In this document: piece by piece, positions 51,295 to 60,881 of the stretch
How positions within the stretch are numbered: the first letter of the stretch is position 1
Layout of the letters: each line of letters opens with the position of its first letter
From: Desulfomonile tiedjei
Lineage (GTDB): Bacteria > Desulfobacterota > Desulfomonilia > Desulfomonilales > Desulfomonilaceae
DNA: 64,000 nt
NCBI GenBank assembly: GCA_016212925.1
Contig: JACRDF010000006.1
Coordinates: 62,001-126,000 of the forward strand
Direction: 5' to 3'
Made by a program: the position numbers and the translations under genes
Notes under the pieces: generated by a model
What the model was told of the DNA's origin: nothing
Databases searched by the model: none
What the model saw: only the letters and a program-made list of their open reading frames with translations

Positions 51295-53310
51295 TCACCG
51301 CGCCTTTTCGCGTCCGCGTTGCTGGAGCGCCGCCTCCAAATTCCTTCGCGAGGGAACGTCCTCAGGATTGATCCGGACCGCTTCTTTGAAGTGGGCCACT
51401 GCGGCGTCCAACAACCCCATTCGGGCCAGTAACACCCCGACGTCGTTATGCGCCTTCCAATGGCGGGGGTCAATTTCAATCGTCCTCTTAAGGTGAATAA
51501 GTGATGCGGAGGTGTCTCCCGCAGCCATAAGGGATTTTCCCAGCCCGTAATGCTTCGGAGCCGAGCAAGGGTCCAGTTGAACGGAGCGCCCAAAATAGCG
51601 CGCCGCCCTGGCAGGGTCACCGGACTTCATCAGTATTTCCCCGATGGTTTCAGCTGGGGCAGGGTTGTCTCCGGCAGCCTCGACCGCTTTTTCGAAATAG
51701 CTTGTTGCGGAATCCCGATGGTTTTCCGTCATCAGGACGTCTCCAAGGCCCACCAGAGCCTCAGCGAAACCGGGATTTACTTCCAGCGCTCGCTCGTAGT
51801 AAACCTTGGCTTCGGCCGAATTTCCGAGACCCGCGTAGGCCCTTCCCAGGGTAACAAGGGAGTGTCGGTCTCTCGGATTTATTTCCAGCGCCCTTTTCAG
51901 CAAACCTATGGCTTCGTCGTGTCTGCCTTTGCCGTCGAGTTCAGCGGCCAGGTTATTCAATGCCTGGAGTCTGACGTGTTTCTCGACGTTCTTGCTGTCA
52001 TGAGGAAATCCTGCAACGACGTCTCCCCAGAAGACAATAGGGTCATTCCACAATTCCGCCTTGGAGCGAGTGACAGCGCTTAGGCCTATAATGCCGACGC
52101 ATAGCGTCAAGGCCAGTCCGGCCGGGAGCCAACGCAAGCGCGGGGAGTTCGCGACCTTTCCTGAAACCAAGAGCAAAAGATCCGCCAGCACGAGCAACAG
52201 ACCGAACATCGAGAGCGATGGCCTGTATCCGAAAAAAAGGTATTGCGGCACCAGAAACGCCTCAGGCAACAGGTTCACAAAGAAGAAGAGCAGTCCAAAG
52301 GCGATCACAGGCCGTCGGCGTAACAGATAAAAGGCAGCGGCAAGATATGCCGCGACGCCGACAACCGCGGGCAGGGTCGTGAGCGGCTGCAGGATAGAGC
52401 CCGAGATCTCACGAGCCTCGCATAGCCTCACGTTGGCAGGAAGCGGCAAGAAGATCATCTCGAGGTACGAGAACATGACCCGGCACTGCGAGAGGGCCAC
52501 TTCCTTCAGGGTCAAGCCGCTTTCCAGGTAATACCTGGAAACCGTGTGGAAGAACCCCGAGGATTCGCCCGCACCGTGAGGCCGCTCCAGAAAAGAAAGG
52601 GCCCCAATGCCGACCAGCATGGCAGCGGAGCAAATAGCAATCGGTTTGACCAGGCTCCGGAAATTTGACCGAAGTAATGTGACCTCTGCAAGGATCAAAA
52701 CCAGCGGCAGGGTCACGGCGTTTTCTTTGCTCGCGATGGCGCAGAGGGCCAGAATCGCGAAGATCGAGTATCCCGCGATTTGGTTGCCGATTCGTCCCGT
52801 CCTCGTCGCCAGGTAGGCGAAAAACGCGGAGAGATAGAACAGGCACGAAAGCAGAGCCATTCTCTGCCATATGTACACCACCATGTAGGTCTGTACCGGA
52901 TGAACGAGAAAAACGAGGCCAAGGAGGAAAGCAACTATCCTTTTGTCCCGTGAAGCGGTTTCATAAGGAGAAGAGGCCAGGTCAAGAATCAAGAGAAGCA
53001 GAATTGTCACCGCCAGCGAAGTGAGAGTGATCAAAGCCACATTCGCCAGTCGGAAGGAAAAAGGATCCATTCCGGTTACAAGGTAATTCAAATAGAAAGT
53101 CAGCATCGCCAGCGGCCGTTGCGGAAATATTCCGACCACGTCGAGAAGGCCGCGGCAAAAGAGGTGTTGATTCCCTTGCAGTCGAACCGCGGAATCATAA
53201 TACATGGGAGCTTCGAGGCCGGGATAGTAAGTTGCCAGGGCCACAAGAAAAAATAGAAGACCTGACGGAATAATCAAGAATGGCCTAGGCCCTATCATTC
53301 GCGCTCTCAT
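51295..53310 (-). CDS. GT-C-like membrane protein with TPR domain (TMTC-like)
   Basis: About 671 residues from ATG 53310 (GGAAGG upstream); ATG 53343 would add 11. Membrane spans occupy about residues 10-415. The first loop reads EAPMYYDSAVRLQGNQ, lacking the WDD of the paralogues but with an acidic residue. LVFLVHPVQTYMVVYIWQRMALLSCLFYLSAFF is the family segment. At least six TPR units follow (about 430-670), for example PRDRHSLVTLGRAYAGLGNSAEAK and WKAHNDVGVLLARMGLLDAA. The putative function is protein glycosylation or polymer handling. It ends 33 bases from the convergent gene at 51262. Confidence 0.88.
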   Translation of the reverse strand: MRARMIGPRPFLIIPSGLLFFLVALATYYPGLEAPMYYDSAVRLQGNQHLFCRGLLDVVGIFPQRPLAMLTFYLNYLVTGMDPFSFRLANVALITLTSLAVTILLLLILDLASSPYETASRDKRIVAFLLGLVFLVHPVQTYMVVYIWQRMALLSCLFYLSAFFAYLATRTGRIGNQIAGYSIFAILALCAIASKENAVTLPLVLILAEVTLLRSNFRSLVKPIAICSAAMLVGIGALSFLERPHGAGESSGFFHTVSRYYLESGLTLKEVALSQCRVMFSYLEMIFLPLPANVRLCEAREISGSILQPLTTLPAVVGVAAYLAAAFYLLRRRPVIAFGLLFFFVNLLPEAFLVPQYLFFGYRPSLSMFGLLLVLADLLLLVSGKVANSPRLRWLPAGLALTLCVGIIGLSAVTRSKAELWNDPIVFWGDVVAGFPHDSKNVEKHVRLQALNNLAAELDGKGRHDEAIGLLKRALEINPRDRHSLVTLGRAYAGLGNSAEAKVYYERALEVNPGFAEALVGLGDVLMTENHRDSATSYFEKAVEAAGDNPAPAETIGEILMKSGDPARAARYFGRSVQLDPCSAPKHYGLGKSLMAAGDTSASLIHLKRTIEIDPRHWKAHNDVGVLLARMGLLDAAVAHFKEAVRINPEDVPSRRNLEAALQQRGREKAR

Positions 53311-53601
53311 AAAGTGGCCTTCCGTAACTCCGTAGGACATCATTCTTCTTGCCGTTCAGGTGGGCAAGAAGGCTCTGGTTGGCCTTTCTGTCATGACGTT
53401 AATCAGGATGTATGCAATAATACCAATTGGCCTTCATATGAGTAACATCCAGAAATTGGTTCAATGCTGGCCCTGGCCTATCTTCCCCGCTGCGAACGCC
53501 ACGCAGCGAAGTGGCGGGCTACGCTTCTGAGGCCTGCCGGGGCCAGCTTCCCCCATTGTCACTTGTTAGAACGCGCATCGGAACAAGCGCGTCCACGCTG
53601 T

Positions 53602-54978
53602 TCATTGCGCTCCAAAGCTGCGAAGGTAACGCGACAATCTCCTGGAACCTTCGTAACACTGGCTGGCCAGAAAGACAAAGAGAACAGGTTCAATGAAAAA
53701 CTTGAATCGCATGTTCTCCCACCTGTCGCAGAGTACTGACAACAGAGCTATGACAAAGGCTGGAAGAAAGAGTCCAACCCCGCCCCGGTAATCGCTCCTT
53801 TTGGCGCCCAGCATCCAGATTCCCACTGCAATAGCCAGGGCTACAGGGAGAACGGGAGCGGAAAAAACAAGATCATAAGCACGTCGCCACGGCAGCCGCT
53901 CGACTATGACGTTGCTCTCGCATGTGCTCGACGGTCTAAAGTATATCCTCAGGTTCTGGATATAGTTTCCAGCAAGCTCGCCTGGGGAAGAAGAAGCAAC
54001 TCTTTCAAAATATTCACGCGTAAGCTCATTATTAATAGATAAGTAATTCTCGTTATTGTAGTTGACCGATCCCTCGATCTTCTTGATTCTGGTGAGCACC
54101 CTGGGTTTATCTAACACGGGTTCCTCGGTGGGGAATTGCTGGGCATATCCTCTATAACTTACGTTATATCCTATTGATTTTAGGAGACTAAGCCCAGTGA
54201 ATGAGCTGGTGCTAGCCAAACCGAACTGATGAGTTTGTTTAGCCGTGTAAAGGCTGATCACCACCCCTGACACTATAAAGAATATCGCCAGAGAGCGAAG
54301 AGGGAGTTTGACCAGCAGCAGAGACAGAGTGAAGAGAATGAGCCAGGGCGCTTGAAAAAGGGAGCGGGTGAGAAACAGCAACAGGAAACATAGTACCAAT
54401 GGGCCAGCCGAGTGTATTGTGCCTTCTTTCGCGCGCCAAAGAAAATAATAAAAGCACAGAATCAGGGTCGCTGTTAGGAAGGTAGTTTCAAGATAAGTGG
54501 CATAAAGAATGCAAGCAGGGTGGACCAGGAAGAGACAAGTTGCTGCAGCCGCAAACCATGTAGTCGATATCTCAGAAAGCCAGATGAACATGACAAAGCC
54601 CGCAATACCATACACCAGTGCCCAAAGGATGTACAAGGTGAAGTCGACATTTCGTACCAGGTCGCCGGAATCGTTTGTGTTCCAAATCCCGACCAAACCT
54701 GCTCTGATTGCGTCGAAAACCGGTGGGTCTATGTGAAGGTTCCATAGGGACCTCAGCGGTTCATCCCGCAAATCTTCAATCGAGACGGTCTGCATCATCC
54801 GCTCTGAAGACCATGCCTGAAAGTACATCCCCTTGATTGCCAACGGCCTAAACCAAGATTCGAGGCCAAGTAGAAACAGTGTTGCACAGCAACCGACTAG
54901 CACACCCACGACCAGGCGATGTTGCCGGGGCGACTCTTTTGTTGCAATAGGGAACCTCATTGAATTCCGTTCCGGCAT
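53602..54978 (-). CDS. Multi-span membrane protein, possible GT39/GT-C family
   Basis: This 458-residue protein has an N-terminal span (LVVGVLVGCCATLFLLGLES) and about nine further spans, without TPRs. ATCLFLVHPACILYATYLETTFLTATLIL resembles a conserved loop-helix region of dolichyl-phosphate-mannose-type transferases. The soluble segment at about residues 270-340 includes ENYLSINNELTREYFERVA. I cannot assign a substrate. The start is ATG 54978 or the nearby ATG 54960. It is the last gene of the membrane-protein cluster. Confidence 0.68.
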   Translation of the reverse strand: MPERNSMRFPIATKESPRQHRLVVGVLVGCCATLFLLGLESWFRPLAIKGMYFQAWSSERMMQTVSIEDLRDEPLRSLWNLHIDPPVFDAIRAGLVGIWNTNDSGDLVRNVDFTLYILWALVYGIAGFVMFIWLSEISTTWFAAAATCLFLVHPACILYATYLETTFLTATLILCFYYFLWRAKEGTIHSAGPLVLCFLLLFLTRSLFQAPWLILFTLSLLLVKLPLRSLAIFFIVSGVVISLYTAKQTHQFGLASTSSFTGLSLLKSIGYNVSYRGYAQQFPTEEPVLDKPRVLTRIKKIEGSVNYNNENYLSINNELTREYFERVASSSPGELAGNYIQNLRIYFRPSSTCESNVIVERLPWRRAYDLVFSAPVLPVALAIAVGIWMLGAKRSDYRGGVGLFLPAFVIALLSVLCDRWENMRFKFFIEPVLFVFLASQCYEGSRRLSRYLRSFGAQ

Positions 54979-55210
54979 GAACTGGAATTATGCAGCGTTC
55001 TTGCCATATTGGGGTTTTTCAGGTGGGTAAAGGGTCTTCCGAATGCTCCTCAGCCTCCACATGGGAATCGCGTTGTCTCGTACGATACTCCGGGAAGGCT
55101 CTCCTGCCACTATTACCTCAGGAAACACCTCGGTGTGGATTTCGCCTGTAAATAATCCGCACTATTTGAGGCAGACCACAGGCACGACCTACGGGGCCAA
55201 CAATGAACAA

Positions 55211-55250
55211 AAAAACGCGAGGGATTGCGCAAAGAAGGAATCCCTCGCGT
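55211..55250 (-). terminator. Terminator of the etfBA operon
   Basis: ACGCGAGGGATT and AATCCCTCGCGT arms (55215-55226 and 55239-55250) form a perfect stem. On the minus strand a run of seven T follows. It lies about 22 bases beyond the etfA stop. Confidence 0.88.
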
Positions 55251-55271
55251 TCCCCTTTTCCGCGAATATCG

Positions 55272-56252
55272 CTATTCTGCAAGAAGCGTTTTGAGTTCCT
55301 TGTTGAACTCAGGCACCACCTTGAAAAGGTCCCCAACGATCCCGTAGTCCGCTTTGGTGAAAATGGGGGCTTCCGGGTCCTTATTCACGGCCACGATGAC
55401 CTTGGAGGAGCCCATGCCCGCAAGATGCTGTATGGAACCGGAGATACCGCACGCGACGTACAGGTTGGGCGTAACTGTCTTGCCGGTTTGCCCCACTTGA
55501 TCGGAATGAGGTCTCCATCCCGCGTCCACAGCGGCCCTTGAAGCCCCAACCGTCGCTGTTGGTCCGAAAATTCCAGCCATTTCTTCAAGCAGCGAGTAGT
55601 CCGTCCCACCCATTCCTCGGCCGCCTGAGACTATTATCTCGGCTTCCGTCAAGTCCACTTTGCCGCTGGTGTCGAGGCTGAGTTCCTTGGTCTTGTACGT
55701 CGGACGACTTGTGTCCGGGCTGAAAGCGACCTTTTCGACCGTTCCGGCCTTGGGATTCTCCGCGGTTTCAAGCACGTTGGGCCTTGCGGAAGCTAGTTGC
55801 GGCGAAACCGTCGAACTCCACTGCGCATAGCACTTGCCCGCGTACATGGGGCGTTTGCCCACTAGTGTGGTGCCATCCAGTTCAAAAGCGATACAGTCGG
55901 CAATATGCCCCACGCCGAGCTTGGCAGCGGTACGCGGGGCCAAATCCTTGCCCTGCATGGAATGACTAATAAGAAGGATTTCGGGCTTTTTTTCGCCGAC
56001 CATATGGGCCAGGGCCTGGGCGTAAAACTCCGAATTGTAGGTCTCCAACTCGGGAGCTTCCAGCACATACACGGTGTCCACGCCGTAGCGTGCCAGGTCC
56101 GGGGCAAATTGCTCGCCTTGAGGACCCATCAACACTGCGGCCAGCTCACCGCCCATACTGTCCGCCAGCTTTCGTCCCTGGCTGGCCAGCTCGAAAGCCG
56201 ATTTCTTGATCTTTCCTGCTTTGATCTCCCCATATATCATCACGTTTGACAT
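55272..56252 (-). CDS. etfA: Electron transfer flavoprotein subunit alpha
   Basis: The 326-residue subunit binds FAD and accepts electrons from acyl-CoA dehydrogenases. The FAD-binding C-terminal domain shows [55 protein letters not shown] and [16 protein letters not shown]. It begins [28 protein letters not shown] precedes ATG 56252. It lies 50 bases after etfB in the same operon and is followed by a strong terminator. The partners may be the acyl-CoA dehydrogenases in this window. Confidence 0.97.
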   Translation of the reverse strand: MSNVMIYGEIKAGKIKKSAFELASQGRKLADSMGGELAAVLMGPQGEQFAPDLARYGVDTVYVLEAPELETYNSEFYAQALAHMVGEKKPEILLISHSMQGKDLAPRTAAKLGVGHIADCIAFELDGTTLVGKRPMYAGKCYAQWSSTVSPQLASARPNVLETAENPKAGTVEKVAFSPDTSRPTYKTKELSLDTSGKVDLTEAEIIVSGGRGMGGTDYSLLEEMAGIFGPTATVGASRAAVDAGWRPHSDQVGQTGKTVTPNLYVACGISGSIQHLAGMGSSKVIVAVNKDPEAPIFTKADYGIVGDLFKVVPEFNKELKTLLAE

Positions 56253-56302
56253 GTTGTTACCCCTTCTACGATGTCACGTCTTCTCGTTCGTCAAAAATGC
56301 CG

Positions 56303-57082
56303 TCAGATTATCTTGGCTTCGTTGCGAAGCGCCTGTACAACCACCTTAGCCGCTTCCTCCGGTTCCAGCCCTTCGAACTTCTTCCCGGCCTGTCGTTCAG
56401 GCGGCATGGTGTAGTTCTTCGATTGCAATTTCGGGTCTGCACTCACGCCAAGGTCAGCTGCCGTTTTTTTGTCGATCGGCTTCTTTTTGGCCTTCATGAT
56501 ACCAGGCAGCGACGCATACCGCGGCTCATTGAGGCCTTTCTGGGATGTCACCACGCAGGGCAACGACACTTCGACGATTTCTTTTCCGCCTTCCACGTCT
56601 CTTTCCACGACCGCGCTTTTCTTGTCGTCAGACACCTCCACCTTCGTCACCAGGGTGACCTGGGGCAGCTTGAGCAATTCCGCAAGCATTGCACCGGTGG
56701 CGGCGAAGTCATCGTCAATCGCGCGGTGGCCGCAGAAAATAATGTCGTATTGCAGTTGGGCCGCTGCAGCGGCCAGAGCTTGAGCACTGACGAGAGGGTC
56801 AGCCTGGTTCAGGGCTTCGTCGCTAACATGAACACCTCGATCGGCCCCCATAGCCAGCGCAGTCCGTATCGCCTCGGTAGCGCGATCAGGGCCGATGGTC
56901 AAGATTACGACCTCTCCCTCTTTGAATTTCTCCTTGAGACGGAGCGCCTCTTCGACACTGAATTCATCGTAGGGATTGATGACGTACTTGATTCCATCAG
57001 TCACTATACCAGTCCCGTCCGCGTTGACCTTGATCTGCGTTTCCGTGTCAGGGACCTGTTTCAGGCATACCAGTGATTTCAA
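56303..57082 (-). CDS. etfB: Electron transfer flavoprotein subunit beta
   Basis: The 259-residue ETF beta subunit starts MKSLVCLKQVPDTETQIKVN and carries YVINPYDEFSVEEALRLKE, ALAMGADRGVHVSD, QYDIIFCGHRAIDDDFAATG and KKPIDKKTAADLGV. It forms a heterodimer with EtfA and helps bind AMP or, in bifurcating types, a second flavin; I cannot tell which type this is. AAGGAGGATT precedes ATG 57082. Confidence 0.97.
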   Translation of the reverse strand: MKSLVCLKQVPDTETQIKVNADGTGIVTDGIKYVINPYDEFSVEEALRLKEKFKEGEVVILTIGPDRATEAIRTALAMGADRGVHVSDEALNQADPLVSAQALAAAAAQLQYDIIFCGHRAIDDDFAATGAMLAELLKLPQVTLVTKVEVSDDKKSAVVERDVEGGKEIVEVSLPCVVTSQKGLNEPRYASLPGIMKAKKKPIDKKTAADLGVSADPKLQSKNYTMPPERQAGKKFEGLEPEEAAKVVVQALRNEAKII

Positions 57083-57433
57083 GGATAATCCTCCTTTCGA
57101 CTATTTCTTAGCGTGTGGCCCAGCTTCTGTTAATGTTTCGCCCCTGCGCCCCTCCAGCCGTTCCTACATGCTTTCCCATTGGGGTGCAACCCGCGGACAA
57201 GACCGCTCAGAAGTGGGTAGGGAGTTCCAGGGTCAACTTGCTGCAAAACTTTTCGAGTTTAACGAGGGTTGATTCGTGAGTCAAGGAAAAAGTTAACAAA
57301 ACCGCGGCGGTGATGGCCTCGGGACTCCGCCCTCGAAGAGAGGGAAGGTTCGACGACTAGCAATTTCAAAGGCGGGCATGTTTGATAACAGCCGGAGAGG
57401 CGCGTCCTTCATCCGCGCGACAAGCGTCGTCCT
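57083..57433. other. Intergenic region upstream of etfB
   Basis: This 351-base stretch should hold the etfBA promoter and lies after the stop of the TPR gene at 57434. I see no clear consensus site, RNA or supported reading frame. Confidence 0.35.
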
Positions 57434-58222
57434 TCACCGGCTCTGTTTGGCTTTCCGCTCCAGATCCACGATCTCGGCGTTGAGACGATTCTTGTTGCTC
57501 TCGTCCTCTTCGACCTTTAACGCCATTCTGTACCATCTCGATGCATTGGCCGCTTCGCCCTTCTGTCTGTAGATAGATCCCAGATGCTTCATGGCCATGA
57601 TATTATTAGGTTCCTGGGCCAGAATCTCCGTAAGGTCCTTGATGGCCTCACCATATCGTCCCAGTTGTTCCAGGATATAAGCTCGGTTTCCTAACGCGGT
57701 CATCATGAGCGGATTAAGTTCGATGAGTCGAGAGAGATCTTGCAGTGCATTCTCCGGTTCACCCGTATCGAAATACAGGGCCGCCCGATTAATCAACGCT
57801 TCGGTGTTCTCGGAATTTAGGCTTATGGCTTTGTTGAAGTCCTTGAAGGCCTTTGTGAAATCACCGCGCAACCTGTGGGCCATGCCGCGAGCCATGTAGG
57901 CCCCTTCGAGCTGAGGATCCAGTTTGATGGCTTTGTCGAGGTCGGCAAGAGCTTTTTCCACGCGGCCTTGAATCAGAGACACCTTCCCGCGGTTGTACAA
58001 CGCTGTCACACTGTTGCTGGAAGCGCTCAAAGCCCGATTAAACAAATCCAGAGCTTCGTCAAGGTCCCCGGAGTTCGCTTTCGTGATCGCGAGGCCGATC
58101 AGGTCTGAACTATGACCGTTGTTTGCTTCCTGGGAATTGGCACCCCATGAGGGAGAGGTTGCGACGGCCGTGGCGACGGCGAGTACGAACACAGCCATTG
58201 GTAGCGTCTTAATCTTGTTCAT
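57434..58222 (-). CDS. Exported TPR repeat protein
   Basis: The 262-residue protein has a signal peptide (LPMAVFVLAVATAVATSPSWGA) and about six TPR units spanning residues 40-250, such as SVTALYNRGKVSLIQGRVEKA, EGAYMARGMAHRLRGDFTKA and IMAMKHLGSIYRQKGEAANA. It is likely periplasmic and a protein-contact module. It starts 7 bases after the upstream phosphodiester-glycosidase-like gene stop, so the two form an operon. Confidence 0.88.
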   Translation of the reverse strand: MNKIKTLPMAVFVLAVATAVATSPSWGANSQEANNGHSSDLIGLAITKANSGDLDEALDLFNRALSASSNSVTALYNRGKVSLIQGRVEKALADLDKAIKLDPQLEGAYMARGMAHRLRGDFTKAFKDFNKAISLNSENTEALINRAALYFDTGEPENALQDLSRLIELNPLMMTALGNRAYILEQLGRYGEAIKDLTEILAQEPNNIMAMKHLGSIYRQKGEAANASRWYRMALKVEEDESNKNRLNAEIVDLERKAKQSR

Positions 58223-58229
58223 AACCGCC

Positions 58230-59495
58230 TCACTGATTACGACGAACCGAGGTGTCGCTGCGATTCATGGCATGGCCGACGGGGCACACGGATTCTTTAA
58301 AGAAGAAAGCAAAGAAGTCCTTTGAATATGCGTCCTCATATCGTTCCAGAGTGTACTTGGACTGTTCAGGGGACAGTTTGAGCTTCCGGACCAGATTACC
58401 GTAGGAGTCCCTCAGGTACAGGTTTCCTACTATGTTGTGAGGGTTCGCGTCCGCGTGAATCCCGCGCTCGCATCCGGCAAGCACAAGGGCTTTGGCAAGG
58501 TCCTTGGTCCCAATGTGATGCCCGATGGCGAAGACCACATTGCCGTCCTTGCGGATCCCAAACGCGCTGCGGTGTGCGACATACCAGAAATGCTTCCCAT
58601 CCTGATCCTTTCCGCCGCCTCCGAGCAGGAATCCCAAGCCTATTTCCGCGTCTTCCTTCCGGCCGTTGCGTACCACAGACTGAACTACCATCCCGTCCTT
58701 AACGATCAAATGCCGCAGCTGCCGCGCGTCACGCACCAGGCCGACGGGGATCTCCGAACTCCATTCACGAACGTCTACCGATCCATCCTTATACACTATC
58801 AGTGTGGCCATCCCGTCAACTAGGGGATAGACGACTTTGCCCCTGAACATGGCCCCCGCGCCGCTGGAATGACGCTGCATCCACATTGCATTGGTAACGG
58901 CCATTATCCTGGACCGCATGTCAGACTCAACCTCGGAGCTGGCTGCGGGAGCGCCCGGTTCCTGCGATCCCACATAGTACTGCATGAAGGCCTTGCTCAT
59001 ATCCACGACCATCATGTAAACCACAGCATTGGGGAAATCCACGCTCGGCCGGTAAAACGTCTTGTAAGCCATCGGCCTGCCGGCAGCGTCCCTGGGGGAA
59101 CCTGAGGACTCCCACACACCTTCGCTGGGAAGGCGAGGAGACGTGTACAGCGGCTGGATATTGTCCAATTGAAGCTGGTCGAGGGGGTCTCGTGACAGGA
59201 GATTGAACTCGTTGCCCCTGGTCAGCCTGACAGTATCTTTGTACAAAGCGGAATCGCTCTCCGCAGGCGCGCGTTTGTCGGTTTTACCTGTTCCCTGCTT
59301 GCCTTTTGAGCGAGAAGCCTGGGCAAGATGTATGGCTTCAGTCGGTTTACGATCAAAGGACCTGAATGTCGAAGACGAAGCGCCGAGATTAGAGTCCGCC
59401 TGCACAGGCCCGATTTTTCCGCTGCCAGCGTAACCCTCCCCCAACCACCAGAACAGCACTGGAAGCGCTAAAATTGCAATTATTCTTCTACCCAA
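58230..59495 (-). CDS. Exported phosphodiester glycosidase (NAGPA)-like protein
   Basis: This 421-residue protein has a short N-terminal hydrophobic segment (IIAILALPVLFWWLGEGYAG) and a low-complexity linker to about residue 90. The domain after it resembles the phosphodiester glycosidase/NAGPA fold, with FWYVAHRSAFGIRKDGNVVFAIGHHIGTKDLAKALVLAGCERGIHADAN, where family members have GVDxDGxLxLVxxDG and a conserved aspartate/asparagine pair. The assignment is by pattern only. The start is TTG 59495, with GAGGG nearby upstream. It is followed by the TPR gene after 7 bases. Confidence 0.65.
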   Translation of the reverse strand: MGRRIIAILALPVLFWWLGEGYAGSGKIGPVQADSNLGASSSTFRSFDRKPTEAIHLAQASRSKGKQGTGKTDKRAPAESDSALYKDTVRLTRGNEFNLLSRDPLDQLQLDNIQPLYTSPRLPSEGVWESSGSPRDAAGRPMAYKTFYRPSVDFPNAVVYMMVVDMSKAFMQYYVGSQEPGAPAASSEVESDMRSRIMAVTNAMWMQRHSSGAGAMFRGKVVYPLVDGMATLIVYKDGSVDVREWSSEIPVGLVRDARQLRHLIVKDGMVVQSVVRNGRKEDAEIGLGFLLGGGGKDQDGKHFWYVAHRSAFGIRKDGNVVFAIGHHIGTKDLAKALVLAGCERGIHADANPHNIVGNLYLRDSYGNLVRKLKLSPEQSKYTLERYEDAYSKDFFAFFFKESVCPVGHAMNRSDTSVRRNQ

Positions 59496-59731
59496 CTCAA
59501 ACCCTCTAAAAGTTTAATTTAAGCAGGAGCCCCCTGAAATTATGCCGGGGTATTCTACATCTATACTGCAAAACACGATAAATTTCAATAACAATAGTGC
59601 ATTGGATGACTCCGACGCTAGAAGAACGCCCGTGGAAATTGAAATGACGCCATATTCCGCCAAGGGAAATGTGCCATGTTCAAACAATTGCAAGGCGCCC
59701 GGACTGAACTACGAAAAGGTCATCAAATCAA

Positions 59732-60790
59732 TTAGATGCCGGATTGAGTTGCGCCGCCGAGGTGGCGTCGCAGGAAAACGGCGAGAGCACCATAGGCCTC
59801 TTCTTCCTGCGGGAACAAGTCAGGCCAAAAATAGAACCCGTGCGGCATGCCTTCGCGAACGAAGAGTTCGACCTGATTTGAAGCCGAAGTCCGGAGCTTG
59901 CGCGCGAATTCTAAGCAGCTATCCACTATCGGGTCATGCGTCCCGACAATGATCATGGCGTTGGGAAAGCCGCCCAGGTCCCCCCGCAAGGGACTCACGT
60001 GGGGATGCGTCCATTCGGAGTAGCGGCAATACGCCCCGCGCGCGAAGCCCATGAAGGGCGCATCATAAACCACTCCAGTGGGGGCCATCCTATTGAAGGA
60101 CTCGTATTCTTCGAATAGAAAATCGAGCACGGGCGCGAACATTACCGATACATCGGGCGGGGCCAGATTTTGCGATCGAGCCAGCAACGGCAACACCGCC
60201 GCAAAGTTGCCCCCGGAGGAATCACCCGCGACGCCGACTCTTCCTGGGTCTCCTCCGATATCGGGACCGTGTTCGCGCATCCAGCAGTAGACCGCCAAAC
60301 AGTCATCAAGTCCGGCAGGGAAGGGCCATTCCGGCGCCAGACGGTAGTTGACGCTGACGACGATGACGCCGTTTTCTGCGCAGATCCTGCGCGTTATGTA
60401 GTCGGTATCCTCCGAGCGGCCTAGCATGAAGCCGCCGCCGTGGACGTACAGCATCATCGGCCTGTTCTGCGCCGTCGCATCCGGGCGGTACACTTGGCAG
60501 CGGACCGGACCGTCAGGTGAGGGCACATACATCTCCTCGACGGTCACGTTCGGGAACATATGATCCCAGTGTGGTATGGCTTCCAGCCCGCCGGGAGGCA
60601 TCTGGCCCGCGTATACGGCCCGCACCGGAAATATCATCATGTCGCGCAGGGTCACGGGGCTACGGACTTTGGCCAAGAGATCGTACATGGAGGCAGCGGG
60701 ATCGGCCGAATCGATGCGTGTCACCCCAGGGCCGTCAGTCCGCTGGTCTACCGGGGTCCCATGAATCACCGAAGACGAAGGGTCTCCCAT
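59732..60790 (-). CDS. Alpha/beta hydrolase of the HSL (hormone-sensitive lipase) family
   Basis: The 352-residue esterase-like protein has the oxyanion motif LYVHGGGFMLG (about residues 113-123), the nucleophile motif GVAGDSSGGNFAA (serine near 189), the acid GTHDPIVDSC and the histidine in EGMPHGFYFW. This is the full HSL/family IV catalytic set. It should hydrolyse carboxylic esters or amides; the substrate is not known. It follows yqeB by 91 bases on the same strand. The N-terminal 70 residues are less conserved. Confidence 0.92.
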   Translation of the reverse strand: MGDPSSSVIHGTPVDQRTDGPGVTRIDSADPAASMYDLLAKVRSPVTLRDMMIFPVRAVYAGQMPPGGLEAIPHWDHMFPNVTVEEMYVPSPDGPVRCQVYRPDATAQNRPMMLYVHGGGFMLGRSEDTDYITRRICAENGVIVVSVNYRLAPEWPFPAGLDDCLAVYCWMREHGPDIGGDPGRVGVAGDSSGGNFAAVLPLLARSQNLAPPDVSVMFAPVLDFLFEEYESFNRMAPTGVVYDAPFMGFARGAYCRYSEWTHPHVSPLRGDLGGFPNAMIIVGTHDPIVDSCLEFARKLRTSASNQVELFVREGMPHGFYFWPDLFPQEEEAYGALAVFLRRHLGGATQSGI

Positions 60791-60881
60791 GTCTCGGTCT
60801 CCCTGTGGATATGGCGCTCCAGCGCCGGCAATTGGATTATGTTCGATGTTACGTTACGGTCGACGGCAGGCCCTAGTGCCT

